Positions 54,311 through 63,949 of a stretch of DNA of 64,000 nucleotides are shown here, in pieces (within the stretch, counting starts at the first letter, position 1; every line of letters begins with the position of its first letter). The notes beneath the pieces are model-generated. The model did no database searches. It was not told where the DNA came from and saw only the letters and a list, made by a program, of their open reading frames with translations. The position numbers and the translations under genes were made by a program. The stretch comes from Kosakonia sp. BYX6 (GTDB lineage Bacteria > Pseudomonadota > Gammaproteobacteria > Enterobacterales > Enterobacteriaceae), in NCBI RefSeq assembly GCF_038449125.1, contig NZ_CP151800.1, positions 2,328,406-2,392,405 of the forward strand, read 5' to 3'.

Positions 54311-55234
54311 TTAATCCGGCAGGGTTTTGCGAATAAAGCTGATCAACGTATGTGCGGCAGGTGGCAGCGCGGTATCCACGCGCGTGATAATGCCAATCGG
54401 ATCGCCAATGCCCAACTGCGGAATCGGCAGCGCCACCAGTGAACCAAGGCGCAAATCATCTTTCACCGCGCCAGATGGCACAAACCACACATAATCATAT
54501 TCAACGGTAAGCTGGCGTGATAACGACGCCGACAGGGTTTCGATACAGCCGGACGGCAACGTACAGTTCTGGCTGGAGAGGAGATCTTCAGTATTCTGCC
54601 GCGGTACCGTGCCTTGCGGTAATACGACCACCGGCCATTCCAGCACGCGGCTAAGCGTCACCGTGTTTTGCAGCAGCGGATGACGCGGGCGAACCACCAG
54701 TTTCAGGGATTCAAGAAAGAGCAGTTCGTAGTTTAAACCACTCATCAGTTCAGGATCAGACATGCGGCCAATGCCGACATCCAGCTCACCGGATTTCAGC
54801 CCGGCGAGTAGCATCGGGTTATTGGCGGTAGCGACCTGAATCGTGATATCCGGCTGTTGCTTATGTAACTGGCCGATTACCGCAGGCAAAATGCCCAGCG
54901 CGGCAGTAGGGAGCGCGCCAATGCGGATAAGGTCATTTTTTTGTTCGGCCTTATGCGTTAATGACTGCCCGGCAATATTGACCGCGTCCAGCACCCGCAC
55001 AGCATGGGTAAGAAACTGCTCGCCGACAAGGGTCAGTTGCGCCCCCAGACGACCGCGCTCGAACAGACGTTTGCCGGTCAGTTGTTCAAGTTCATTTAAG
55101 GTTTTCGACAGCGCAGGCTGACTTAGGTTAAGGGTTTCTGCCGCGCGCCCCAATGTTCCTTGTTGAGCGACGGCGACGAATGTATGCAAATGGCGCAGGC
55201 GAATGCGCTGAGAGAACAGACCGTTTTTTTCCAT
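54311..55234 (-). CDS. ydcI: YdcI, LysR-type regulator
   Basis: A 307-aa LysR-family regulator closely matching E. coli YdcI, linked there and in Salmonella to acid stress, virulence and pH control. The winged helix-turn-helix occupies the first about 65 residues (TLGRAAETLNLSQPALSKTLNELE), followed by the two-lobed effector domain (VRIGALPTAALGILPAVIGQ-type and GLKSGELDVGIGRM). It is divergent from ydcJ over about 300 bp, the same as in E. coli, so it probably controls ydcJ and itself. Confidence 0.95.
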   Translation of the reverse strand: MEKNGLFSQRIRLRHLHTFVAVAQQGTLGRAAETLNLSQPALSKTLNELEQLTGKRLFERGRLGAQLTLVGEQFLTHAVRVLDAVNIAGQSLTHKAEQKNDLIRIGALPTAALGILPAVIGQLHKQQPDITIQVATANNPMLLAGLKSGELDVGIGRMSDPELMSGLNYELLFLESLKLVVRPRHPLLQNTVTLSRVLEWPVVVLPQGTVPRQNTEDLLSSQNCTLPSGCIETLSASLSRQLTVEYDYVWFVPSGAVKDDLRLGSLVALPIPQLGIGDPIGIITRVDTALPPAAHTLISFIRKTLPD

Positions 55235-55536
55235 AAGATGATGTTAAAAACCGAGCGGAACCGGTGGCAAGGGAAATCGTTTAATTTTGATAACTTGATA
55301 GCAAAACATTATTAACATTTAATCTTCTTAAGTTACAAATACATTCTCCCCGCAGTGTGACGTAACCAGCAGGTTTTCGGGGTTTTTACGCGAACCTTTT
55401 CCATAATCTTTTGTTATGTTCGATTGCGCGCAAAACGTGCGCGTTTTTTGCCACGATCACACTTTGTAAATTTCCCATCACGCGCCTGAGTAGCCTTCTC
55501 TACACTCCAGAGAGAGCTGAATGGAGAGATGAGACT
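55235..55536. other. ydcI-ydcJ divergent promoter region
   Basis: A 302-bp region with AT-rich sequence around 55280-55340, no reading frame of note. It should hold the YdcI operator and both promoters. A T-N11-A style LysR box was not identified with confidence. Confidence 0.5.
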
Positions 55537-56880
55537 ATGACGTACAGCACCACTGCTGATGAGATCAGGGAACAATTTTCACAGGCGATGTCGGCAATGT
55601 ATCAGCAGGAAGTTCCGCAATACGGCACCTTGCTGGAGCTGGTTGCGGATGTAAATCTGGCTGTACTGGAACACAACCCGCATTTGCATGAACAACTGGC
55701 GAATGCCGATGAACTCGCGCGGCTCAATGTCGAGCGTCACGGCGCCATTCGTGTTGGTACAGCGGAAGAACTCTCCACTCTGCGACGCATGTTCGCCATT
55801 ATGGGGATGTTTCCGGTCAGCTATTACGATCTGTCGCAGGCTGGCGTTCCCGTGCATTCCACGGCGTTTCGCCCGATTGACGACGCCGCGTTATGCCACA
55901 ATCCGTTTCGCATTTTTACCTCGCTGCTGCGTCTTGAACTGATTGAAAACCCAACTCTACGCGACAAAGCGGCGGCGATTCTGGCGAAGCGCGATATTTT
56001 TACCCCGGCCTGTCGCCAGTTGATTGAAGTGCATGAGTTAAATGGCGGTTTCACGCCGCAACAGGCGCAGCTTTTTGTTAAAGAAGCGCTGGAAACATTT
56101 CGCTGGCACCGCCAGACCACGGTCGATGAACAAACCTATCACGCGCTGCATGATGAACATCGGTTGATTGCCGATGTGGTCTGTTTTCCTGGTTGTCATA
56201 TCAACCACTTAACCCCGCGCACGCTGGATATTGATCGCGTGCAGGCATTGATGCCGGAATATGGCATTGAGCCAAAAATCCTTATTGAAGGGCCGCCGCG
56301 CCGCGACGTGCCGATTTTGCTACGCCAGACCAGTTTTAAAGCGCTTGATGAGCCAGTGCTGTTCAACGGAGAACATCAAGGCACGCATACCGCGCGTTTT
56401 GGCGAAATCGAGCAACGCGGTGTGGCGCTCACGGTGAAAGGACGCGCGCTCTATGATCAACTGCTGGCGAGCGCCGGAACGGGCAAAGATAACCTGACGC
56501 ACCAATTACATTTGCAGGAGGTGTTTAAGGCATTCCCTGACAGTGAAATGTTGTTGCGCAAGCAAGGGTTGGCGTGGTTCCGCTACCGTTTGACGCCTGC
56601 CGGAGAAGCGCATCGCCATGCTATTCGTCCCGGTGACGATCCACAGCCATTGATTGAACGCGGTTGGTTGATCGCGCAACCAATCACCTATGAAGACTTT
56701 TTGCCGGTCAGCGCCGCCGGGATTTTCCAATCCAACCTCGGCAATGAAACGCAGGCACGCAGCCACGGCAATGCCAGTAAAGCGCAGTTTGAAGCTGCGC
56801 TCGGCAGCCCGGTATTCGATGAGTTTGCGCTGTATCAGCAAGCTGAAGAGCGCAGCAAACGGCGTTGTGGGTTGTTATAA
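55537..56880 (+). CDS. ydcJ: YdcJ/HglS, 2-oxoadipate dioxygenase/decarboxylase
   Basis: A 447-aa Fe(II) enzyme of the VOC/DUF1338 family. HglS from Pseudomonas converts 2-oxoadipate to D-2-hydroxyglutarate in lysine breakdown; E. coli YdcJ is a homologue. Metal-ligand motifs are recognisable: His68 in ERHGAIRVG, His in CHINHLTPRTLDIDRV and Glu in RFGEIEQRG. The product has the E. coli length with ATG 55537, whereas an in-frame start at 55411 would add 42 unrelated residues. It is divergent from ydcI. In E. coli opgD follows; here a three-gene cassette intervenes. Confidence 0.95.
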   Translation: MTYSTTADEIREQFSQAMSAMYQQEVPQYGTLLELVADVNLAVLEHNPHLHEQLANADELARLNVERHGAIRVGTAEELSTLRRMFAIMGMFPVSYYDLSQAGVPVHSTAFRPIDDAALCHNPFRIFTSLLRLELIENPTLRDKAAAILAKRDIFTPACRQLIEVHELNGGFTPQQAQLFVKEALETFRWHRQTTVDEQTYHALHDEHRLIADVVCFPGCHINHLTPRTLDIDRVQALMPEYGIEPKILIEGPPRRDVPILLRQTSFKALDEPVLFNGEHQGTHTARFGEIEQRGVALTVKGRALYDQLLASAGTGKDNLTHQLHLQEVFKAFPDSEMLLRKQGLAWFRYRLTPAGEAHRHAIRPGDDPQPLIERGWLIAQPITYEDFLPVSAAGIFQSNLGNETQARSHGNASKAQFEAALGSPVFDEFALYQQAEERSKRRCGLL

Positions 56881-56933
56881 AAAGCGAACGAGATGAATAA
56901 CCATGCAGATTTAGCGGCTGCATTTCCGGCGCT

Positions 56934-57785
56934 TCAACCTGCATTTACCCCCAATAACCCTTCACGAAAAGCCGCCAGCCCGGTGGCTTTGGTGCGTGAT
57001 TCACGGATCACCAGCCGGTAACTCGCCCCAGTGCGCACGCTAAGCGCGAAAGGGCGCTGAAGCCGCCCGGCACGGATATCTTCCTCCACCAGCGTTTCAT
57101 CGGCGATGGCGATTCCCAGCCCCTGTATGGCGGCGGTGATCGCCAAATCCATGGTGTCGAAGTGTTGATTTTTCCGCATGCCGGGCTGAAATTCCGCCTG
57201 TTTTGCCAGCCACAGCGACCAGTCGGTTTTATCGCGTGTTGGGTGCAATAAGGTCGCTTTTTCCAGCGTATTGCGCTGCGTTAGCGTTGCGTTCATCACT
57301 GGCGTCAATGCTTCCTCGAACAGCAGATCCCCGGCGCTAAGCTGTGTGCCAAACACAATTGCCGCGTCATAAGGTTCGGTTTTGAAATTGATGGTGTGAT
57401 CGGTGGTGGTAGTGAGCGCAACTTGCAACTCCGGGTAGTGCTGCTCAAGATCCAGCAAACGCGGCACCAACCAGCGCATCGCGCAGGTCGGCGCTTTCAG
57501 TCGCACCACCGTTTGCTGCGCGCGCGCCTGTTCGGCCACCGTCAATAAGTGCTCGAAAGCACTGCGCAATTCCGGCAACAGCACGCTGCCCTGCGGCGAT
57601 AAGTGCAACCCCCGCGCATGACGTTCAAAAAGCGGGAAACCAAACCAGCTTTCCAGCGCGGCAATTTTGCGGCTCACCGCGCCTTGAGTCAGGCACAACT
57701 CGTTGGCGGCGTGGGTCAAATTAAGATGGCGCGCGGTCACCAGAAAGGCGTTGATGGCATTCAGCGGCAGGGAACGATGCGGCAT
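56934..57785 (-). CDS. LysR-family regulator, GcvA-like
   Basis: A 283-aa LysR-type regulator. The DNA-binding part is NLTHAANELCLTQGAVSRKIAALE, then the effector domain. Its short C-terminus and the RHARGLHLSPQG wing resemble the GcvA group that controls amino-acid genes. It is divergent from the aminotransferase gene by 112 bp, so it probably regulates that operon. ydcJ ends 53 bp downstream of its stop, convergent. It is not part of the E. coli ydcJ-opgD interval. Confidence 0.88.
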   Translation of the reverse strand: MPHRSLPLNAINAFLVTARHLNLTHAANELCLTQGAVSRKIAALESWFGFPLFERHARGLHLSPQGSVLLPELRSAFEHLLTVAEQARAQQTVVRLKAPTCAMRWLVPRLLDLEQHYPELQVALTTTTDHTINFKTEPYDAAIVFGTQLSAGDLLFEEALTPVMNATLTQRNTLEKATLLHPTRDKTDWSLWLAKQAEFQPGMRKNQHFDTMDLAITAAIQGLGIAIADETLVEEDIRAGRLQRPFALSVRTGASYRLVIRESRTKATGLAAFREGLLGVNAG

Positions 57786-57897
57786 GGTGACTCCAGCTAT
57801 GCGATTTATTCATGGCTATTATGACAACAATTCGATTGTCGGCTCAACACGCTTTTGGTTTGAATGGTTATGCACTTTTAATGAGAAAGGATTAAAC

Positions 57898-59067
57898 ATG
57901 ACGTTGCGAACGCCGGTGACCACTCGCTCCAAATTACCTGATGTCGGTACCACCATTTTTACCGTGATTGGCCAGCTTTCCGCGCAGTACAATGCGATTA
58001 ACCTTTCTCAGGGCGCGCCAAATTTCCCCTGCGATCCGCAATTGATCCACGGGGTGACCCGCGCCATGCAGGATAACCACAACCAATACGCCGCGATGAC
58101 CGGCCTGCGCGCGCTGAAAGAGCGGATTGCGCAGAAGATAACAGACCTCTATCACACCGATTACGACGTCGACAGCGAAATCCTCGTGACCGCCAGCGCC
58201 AGCGAAGGGTTGTATTCCGCGATTAGCGGGCTGGTGCATCCCGGCGATGAGGTTATCTACTTCGAACCCTCGTTCGATAGCTACGCGCCCATTGTGCGTT
58301 TGCAGGGCGCAACGCCGGTCGCTATCAAGTTAACGGTGCCAGATTTCGCGGTGAATTGGGATGAAGTGCGCGCGGCAATTACGCCACGCACGCGGATGAT
58401 CATTATCAATACGCCGCACAACCCGAGCGGGCAGGTCTTTTCTCGCGTCGACCTTGAGCAACTGGCGGCCATCACGCGCAACACCGATATCGTCATTCTT
58501 TCCGATGAAGTGTATGAACATGTGGTGTTTGACGGTGAGCCGCATCACGGTATGGCGACGCACCCGCAGCTTGCCGAGCGCAGCGTGATTATTTCGTCGT
58601 TTGGCAAGACCTATCACGTAACGGGTTGGCGCGTGGGTTATTGTGTAGCGCCGGCGGAATTGATGGACGAAATCTGCAAAGTGCACCAGTTTTTAATGTT
58701 TTCCGCCGATACGCCGATGCAATATGCCTTTGCTGATCATATGCGCGATCCGCAAAGCTGGCTGTCGCTGTCGGCGTTTTACCAGCGCAAACGCGACCTG
58801 TTGCAAACGCTGCTGGCCGCGTCGCCATTCCGCTTGTTGCCGAGCGCAGGCTCGTTTTTCCTGCTGGCGGATTACAGCCATTTCAGTGATGAAAGCGACA
58901 GTGAAATGGTCAAAAGGCTGATTATTGACTGCGGTGTGGCGACGATTCCGCTGTCGGCGTTTTACACTGATGGTACTGATAACAAATTGATTCGCCTCTC
59001 GTTTGCAAAAGATGAGGCGACGTTAAGGGCAGGCGCGCAGGCCCTGTGTCGTGTTAAGCCACGCTAA
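57898..59067 (+). CDS. Methionine aminotransferase-like (YbdL family)
   Basis: A 389-aa PLP-dependent class I aminotransferase. The PLP lysine lies in SSFGKTYHVTGWRVGY; INTPHNPSGQ, SDEVYEHV and LINLSQGAPNF-type features are present. It is closest to E. coli YbdL, which acts on methionine, histidine and phenylalanine. ATG 57898 lies 7 nt after AAAGG; a much longer frame from 57703 runs antisense over the LysR gene and is rejected. The next gene encodes an amino-acid binding protein with a 12-bp gap, so the two form an operon, which suggests uptake and transamination of the same amino acid. Confidence 0.88.
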   Translation: MTLRTPVTTRSKLPDVGTTIFTVIGQLSAQYNAINLSQGAPNFPCDPQLIHGVTRAMQDNHNQYAAMTGLRALKERIAQKITDLYHTDYDVDSEILVTASASEGLYSAISGLVHPGDEVIYFEPSFDSYAPIVRLQGATPVAIKLTVPDFAVNWDEVRAAITPRTRMIIINTPHNPSGQVFSRVDLEQLAAITRNTDIVILSDEVYEHVVFDGEPHHGMATHPQLAERSVIISSFGKTYHVTGWRVGYCVAPAELMDEICKVHQFLMFSADTPMQYAFADHMRDPQSWLSLSAFYQRKRDLLQTLLAASPFRLLPSAGSFFLLADYSHFSDESDSEMVKRLIIDCGVATIPLSAFYTDGTDNKLIRLSFAKDEATLRAGAQALCRVKPR

Positions 59068-59079
59068 GGAACGTTGATA

Positions 59080-59859
59080 ATGAAATTAAAAGCACTCTGT
59101 CTGGGCATGGGTTTGCTCTGCTCACTCTCGACTTTTGCCGCCAGTGAATTGCGTTACGGCGTGGAAGCGGAATATCCACCATTCGAAAGCCGCAACGCGT
59201 CGGGCGAACTGGAAGGGTTCGATATCGAATTGGGCAATGCGATTTGCCAGGCGGCACAGTTGAAATGTAACTGGGTGGAAACCGCGTTTGATGCGCTGAT
59301 CCCAGGGCTGACCGCGAAAAAATTCGATGCCATTAACTCGGCAATGAACATTACCGACCAGCGCCGCAAAAGCATCGATTTCACCCAGCCGATTTACCGT
59401 ATCCCGTCGCAACTGGTGGGCAAAAGCGGCGATGGGATGGAAGCAACAGCGGAAGGGCTGAAAGGCAAAACCATTGGCGTGTTGCAGGGTTCGATTCAGG
59501 AAACCTACGCCAAAGAGCACTGGGAAAAACACGGTGTCACGGTGGTGTCGTATAAAGATCAGAATATGGCGTGGGGAGATTTGCTGAATGGCCGCATCGA
59601 CGCCTCTCTGGTGATGTCCGCCGCGGGGCAGGCAGGTTTCCTGAGTAAACCGCAGGGTAAAGGGTTTGGCTTTATCGGCAAACCGGTATCGGACGATACG
59701 ATCCTCGGCAGTGGGATTGGTTTTGGGTTGCGTAAAGGTGATGAGGCCACCAAAAAACAGCTCGACGCCGCAATAGATAAAGTACGTGCCGACGGCACCA
59801 TCAAAAGACTGGCGGAAAAATACTTCCCCGGCATTGATGTCAGCGTCGGCAAAGAATAA
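59080..59859 (+). CDS. Periplasmic amino-acid binding protein (SBP family 3), orphan
   Basis: A 259-aa solute-binding protein of the HisJ/ArgT type. A signal peptide of about 20 residues ends in STFAA. SBP_bac_3 features: YGVEAEYPPFESRNASGELEGFDIELG, LTAKKFDAINSAMNITDQRRKSIDFTQPIY, and the hinge QGSIQETY. No ABC permease or ATPase gene adjoins, so it must use a transporter encoded elsewhere or act as a sensor. ATG 59080 is preceded by AAGGAACG; a TTG at 59074 is also in frame. A terminator follows at 59876. Confidence 0.88.
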   Translation: MKLKALCLGMGLLCSLSTFAASELRYGVEAEYPPFESRNASGELEGFDIELGNAICQAAQLKCNWVETAFDALIPGLTAKKFDAINSAMNITDQRRKSIDFTQPIYRIPSQLVGKSGDGMEATAEGLKGKTIGVLQGSIQETYAKEHWEKHGVTVVSYKDQNMAWGDLLNGRIDASLVMSAAGQAGFLSKPQGKGFGFIGKPVSDDTILGSGIGFGLRKGDEATKKQLDAAIDKVRADGTIKRLAEKYFPGIDVSVGKE

Positions 59860-59875
59860 AGCGTGTTTTTTTATC

Positions 59876-59908
59876 GCCCCTGTCGCTGATGTCAGGCAGG
59901 GGCCTTTT
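59876..59908 (+). terminator. Rho-independent terminator after the binding-protein gene
   Basis: GCCCCTG/CAGGGGC stem (59876-59882, 59897-59903) with a 14-nt loop and a TTTTT tail. Confidence 0.75.
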
Positions 59909-60134
59909 TCATTCCGCTCTTCATCACCCCCGCGGTTATACAGATCTTTACTTAGCTTTCAGGCTGCTCTGAAAGACAGGAAAAATTTCACGATTTGCGC
60001 AGATAATCACCCGCCAACAATTGGATTCTCAATGAATTTTGTCTAGAGTGATGCCTTCATTAGCAAACGCTTTTGCCGCTGTTTCGCGACATCGCGAAAT
60101 GCCATTTGACGACCAGAAGGACGTGTTACCAGGC

Positions 60135-61790
60135 ATGAACCGCAGACGATTTATTCAAGCATCCATGGCCCTTGCGGCAACTTACGGCACCACCGGCGTT
60201 GCATCGCTCTTTTCGCGAGCGGCCTCTGCGGCGCAGACCGATATTGCCGATGGTCAGAGCCGCCGTTTTGACTTCTCCGTGCTGCAATCCATGGCGCACG
60301 ATCTGGCGGAACAACCCTGGGGCGGCGCACCGAAAGCGCTGCCAAATACGCTGGCGAATCTCACCCCGCAGGCCTACAACAGCATCCAGTATGACGCGCA
60401 ACATTCGCTCTGGAACAACATTGAAGGCCGTCAACTGGACGTGCAGTTCTTCCATGTTGGCATGGGTTTTCGCCGTCGCGTGCGCATGTTCTCGCTGGAT
60501 CAAGACACCAAACAAGCGCGCGAAATTCACTTCCGTCCGGAGCTATTTAACTACCACGACGCGGGCGTCGACACTAAACAACTGGAAGGGCAAAGCGATC
60601 TCGGTTTTGCCGGGTTCCGCGCGTTTAAAGCCCCGGAACTGGCGCGTCGCGATATCGTTTCCTTCCTCGGCGCAAGCTATTTCCGTGCCGTTGACGATAC
60701 TTTCCAGTACGGCCTTTCCGCGCGCGGCGTCGCGATTGATACCTTCACTGATACGCCGGAAGAGTTTCCGGATTTCACCGCCTTCTGGTTCGAAACCGCC
60801 AAACCGTCCGATACAACCTTCACCGTTTACGCGCTGCTTGATAGCGCCAGCATCACCGGTGCCTACAAGTTTGTGATCCACTGCGAAGAGAGCCAGGTGA
60901 TCATGGAAGTGGACAACCGCCTGTATGCGCGCAAAGACATTAAGCAGCTCGGCATTGCGCCGATGACCAGTATGTTCAGTTGCGGGAATAATGAGCGCCG
61001 CGTTTGCGATACCATTCACCCGCAAATTCACGACTCCGATCGGCTGGCGATGTGGCGCGGCAACGGCGAGTGGATCTGCCGCCCGTTGAACAACCCGCAA
61101 AAACTGCAATTCAATGCCTTCCAGGATGAGAACCCGAAAGGTTTCGGCCTGCTGCAACTGGATCGCGATTTTAGCCACTATCAGGATGTGATGGGCTGGT
61201 ACAACAAACGCCCGAGCCTGTGGGTCGAGCCGCGCAACAAGTGGGGCAAGGGCGCCGTCAGCCTGATGGAAATCCCGACCACCGGCGAAACGCTGGATAA
61301 CGTGGTTTGTTTCTGGCAGCCGGAAAAACCGGTGAAAGCCGGAGATGAGTTCGCTTTCGAATACCGTTTGTACTGGAGCGCGATGCCGCCGGTGCGTTCA
61401 CCGCTGGCACGCGTTTACGCGACCCGAACCGGGATGGGCGGTTTCCCGGAAGGTTGGGCACCGGGCGAACACTACCCGGATAAATGGGCGCGCCGTTTCG
61501 CCATTGATTTCGTCGGAGGCGATCTGAAAGCCGCCGCGCCGAAAGGGATTGAGCCCGTTATCACGCTGTCGAACGGCGAAGCGAAGCAGATCGAAATCCT
61601 CTACGTTGAACCGTTTGACGGTTACCGCATTCTGTTCGACTGGTACCCAACGAGCGACTCTACCGATCCGGTTGAAATGCGCATGTTCCTGCGCTGCCAG
61701 GGCGACGCGATCAGCGAAACCTGGCTGTATCAGTACTTCCCGCCAGCGCCGGACAAACGTAACTACGTTGATGATCGCGTAATGCGTTAA
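60135..61790 (+). CDS. opgD: Glucan biosynthesis protein OpgD (MdoD)
   Basis: Periplasmic protein that shapes the backbone of osmoregulated periplasmic glucans. ATG 60135 gives 551 aa, the E. coli length; the N-terminus [15 protein letters not shown] is a twin-arginine signal (RRRF) followed by a hydrophobic stretch ending near AASA. The opgG/opgD domain block [17 protein letters not shown] and [10 protein letters not shown] are present. A longer frame from 60039 would add 32 residues before the Tat signal and is rejected. In E. coli ydcH follows; here it is absent and rimL is next. Confidence 0.96.
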   Translation: MNRRRFIQASMALAATYGTTGVASLFSRAASAAQTDIADGQSRRFDFSVLQSMAHDLAEQPWGGAPKALPNTLANLTPQAYNSIQYDAQHSLWNNIEGRQLDVQFFHVGMGFRRRVRMFSLDQDTKQAREIHFRPELFNYHDAGVDTKQLEGQSDLGFAGFRAFKAPELARRDIVSFLGASYFRAVDDTFQYGLSARGVAIDTFTDTPEEFPDFTAFWFETAKPSDTTFTVYALLDSASITGAYKFVIHCEESQVIMEVDNRLYARKDIKQLGIAPMTSMFSCGNNERRVCDTIHPQIHDSDRLAMWRGNGEWICRPLNNPQKLQFNAFQDENPKGFGLLQLDRDFSHYQDVMGWYNKRPSLWVEPRNKWGKGAVSLMEIPTTGETLDNVVCFWQPEKPVKAGDEFAFEYRLYWSAMPPVRSPLARVYATRTGMGGFPEGWAPGEHYPDKWARRFAIDFVGGDLKAAAPKGIEPVITLSNGEAKQIEILYVEPFDGYRILFDWYPTSDSTDPVEMRMFLRCQGDAISETWLYQYFPPAPDKRNYVDDRVMR

Positions 61791-61798
61791 TTTTTACG

Positions 61799-61818
61799 TC
61801 GCCCCCGCCTGGGGGCGA
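61799..61818 (+). terminator. Hairpin after opgD
   Basis: An 8-bp stem TCGCCCCC/GGGGGCGA with a 4-nt loop lies between opgD and rimL. The downstream T-tract is weak. Confidence 0.55.
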
Positions 61819-61836
61819 TGGCTTTCAGGAGTAGTC

Positions 61837-62397
61837 ATGACGCCGGAACCCCAAACCCCCGACACCGTTATCAAAGTCAATGAACATATCGCGCTGCATG
61901 CGGCAGACGAGCGGTTTGTTCACGATCTCTACCAGTTGATTGTCAAAAACCGCGGCTGGTTACAGCAATTTCTCGACTGGCCGCAGCATGTTAGTTCCGT
62001 TGAAGACACCCGCAAAACCGCGCAGAGCAATATGCTGCTGCACCAGCGCGGCTACGCGAAAATGTTTATGGTGTTGGTCGATGAGGTGCTGGTCGGGGTG
62101 CTGGCGTTTAACGCGATCGAGCCCTCAAACAAAACCGCGTATATCGGCTACTGGCTGGATGAAGAGGCCCAGGGGCAGGGGATTTTGTCGCAAGCTATGC
62201 AGGCGATGATCGCTTTTTATGCCCATCGCGGCGATATCCGTCGTTTTGTCATCAAATGCCGCGTTGCCAACGTCGCCAGTAATCGCGTTGCCGAGCGCAA
62301 TGGTTTTACACTGGAAGGCTGCCTGAAGCAGGCGGAGTTCCTCAATGGCCACTTCGACGATCAGAATATCTGGGCGAAAATCGTCGATAACGGCTAA
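61837..62397 (+). CDS. rimL: Ribosomal protein L7/L12 N-acetyltransferase RimL
   Basis: A 186-aa GNAT acetyltransferase that acetylates the N-terminal serine of L12 to give L7. GNAT features: YIGYWLDEEAQGQGILSQAM with the acetyl-CoA pyrophosphate loop (QGQG), FVIKCRVANVASNRVAERNGF and EGCLKQAEF. About seven residues longer than E. coli RimL at the N-terminus (MTPEPQTPDT). AGGAG lies 5 nt before the ATG. Confidence 0.93.
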   Translation: MTPEPQTPDTVIKVNEHIALHAADERFVHDLYQLIVKNRGWLQQFLDWPQHVSSVEDTRKTAQSNMLLHQRGYAKMFMVLVDEVLVGVLAFNAIEPSNKTAYIGYWLDEEAQGQGILSQAMQAMIAFYAHRGDIRRFVIKCRVANVASNRVAERNGFTLEGCLKQAEFLNGHFDDQNIWAKIVDNG

Positions 62398-62402
62398 CGC
62401 GT

Positions 62403-63296
62403 TTACGCCTCGCGCAGTGCGTCGATCAACGCGCGCATTGCCGGGGACATCGTTTTCCCCGCCGTCCAGCACAGATAATAGCCATCGAACTCCATTTCCC
62501 ATTGCGTTAACACCGACACCAGCGCGCCGGAAAAGAGATGGTCGATCACTCTTTCAGCCGTGACTTGCGCAAGGCCGGTTCCCGCCAATGCTGCCTGGTA
62601 TTGTCGCTCCCGATCGTCCACCACCAAATTGCCAGTCACCGGAACGGTGATGGTTTGCTCGCCATCCCAAAACTGCCACGGCGCAGGCGTCACGTTGCCC
62701 GGCCAGCGCCAGCCAATGCAATTGTGCTGCCGCAAATCATCAGGATGTTGCGGAGGGGCATGTTGTTCAAGGTAAGCGGGCGCCGCGACGACGATTTGGT
62801 GCAGCCGTTCACCAACGGGTACAGCGACCAGACCCGGCTCCAGCACTTCGCCCAGGCGCAGCGAGAGATCATACCCCCCGGCGACCAGATCAACCGCGGC
62901 ATCGGTGGTGGTGATATCAATATGCACGTCAGGAAAAGCGGTAAGGAAAGCGGGCACTTTGTTATCGAGATACATCTGCGCCGCCGAACGGAATGCGTGA
63001 ATTCGCACGCTTCCTTTGATGACCAGGCTTTTAGCCTGCACATGGCTGAACGTTTCCGCCAGGTTTTCAAGCAGCGGCGCGACTTGCCGGTACAGCACTT
63101 GCCCATCGTTCGTCAGATTCACGGAGCGCGTTGTACGGTTAAACAAGCGCAATCCGAGACGTCCTTCCAGCGCGCTGATTTGCTGGCTTGTGGCAGACGG
63201 GGCAAGCCCCAAAAGATCGGCGGCGCCTCTGAAGTTCAACTGCTCCGCCACCACGATAAAGGTCTTTAATGCAACAAAATCACTTCTGCTAATCAT
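62403..63296 (-). CDS. LysR-family regulator
   Basis: A 297-aa LysR-type regulator with a clear winged helix-turn-helix (NFRGAADLLGLAPSATSQQISALE) and the effector domain. Similar to the large enterobacterial group often annotated as DNA-binding repressors of dehydrogenase or reductase genes; target not known. It is divergent from the SnoaL-like gene with about 120 bp between the starts, so regulation of that gene is the simplest guess. It is convergent with rimL. Confidence 0.88.
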   Translation of the reverse strand: MISRSDFVALKTFIVVAEQLNFRGAADLLGLAPSATSQQISALEGRLGLRLFNRTTRSVNLTNDGQVLYRQVAPLLENLAETFSHVQAKSLVIKGSVRIHAFRSAAQMYLDNKVPAFLTAFPDVHIDITTTDAAVDLVAGGYDLSLRLGEVLEPGLVAVPVGERLHQIVVAAPAYLEQHAPPQHPDDLRQHNCIGWRWPGNVTPAPWQFWDGEQTITVPVTGNLVVDDRERQYQAALAGTGLAQVTAERVIDHLFSGALVSVLTQWEMEFDGYYLCWTAGKTMSPAMRALIDALREA

Positions 63297-63415
63297 TTCT
63301 CACCCATTCGATTGTTAAGGCTGGCTGAACACTGCATGCAAAAAAACGCTGATTATGTCAGCGCCAGCAACAGATATAGTCGCCGCTCTGGCCCCCAAAA
63401 CAGGAGCAACCATTG

Positions 63416-63949
63416 ATGACTGAACAACACGATGCACTGGAACAGCGGCTTCGCATCATTGAGGACAAACTGGCGATTTACGAACTGATCGCCTCACATC
63501 CTCCCAGCGCCGATACTGCATTTGCGGACTATACCGCCTCGGTGTATTTGCAAGATGGCGTGTTTAATCGCGGCGAAAACCTTGATGGCGCACAAGGGGT
63601 AGACGAAATCGCCGCGTTTATCCTGCGCCCGGCGCATGAAGAAGCGATTCGCGGCGGGCTGGCGCATTTCACCGGTTTACCGCTTATTGATTTACGCGGT
63701 GATCAAGCCGTCGTCACCTCGTATTTACAGATAGTGCAGCTCGATAAGCAGGGTAAATGTCGCCAACTGGCGAACCATGGTGTTTCGACCGGCTACCGCA
63801 TCCACCGGGTTGTGGTGAACCGTTGGGAACTGGAGCGCCATGCCGGGCGCTGGAAAATACGCCGCCGCACGTTGCTCCCTGTTGACGGCACAGACGCACC
63901 GCGCCAGTTGTTAGCGCGCGGCCTGGCAGATCTTCTGGCGAACCGCTAA
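63416..63949 (+). CDS. SnoaL/NTF2-like protein
   Basis: A 177-aa protein with the NTF2-like/SnoaL fold, resembling proteins annotated as nuclear transport factor 2 family or SnoaL_4: a first helix EQRLRIIEDKLAIYELIA, then the pocket YTASVYLQDGVFNRG and the closing strand GRWKIRRRTLLPVDG. The role is unknown; members include small ring-opening and dehydratase enzymes. AGGAG lies before ATG 63416, with a TTG one codon earlier. Its last bases overlap a frame on the other strand. Confidence 0.8.
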   Translation: MTEQHDALEQRLRIIEDKLAIYELIASHPPSADTAFADYTASVYLQDGVFNRGENLDGAQGVDEIAAFILRPAHEEAIRGGLAHFTGLPLIDLRGDQAVVTSYLQIVQLDKQGKCRQLANHGVSTGYRIHRVVVNRWELERHAGRWKIRRRTLLPVDGTDAPRQLLARGLADLLANR

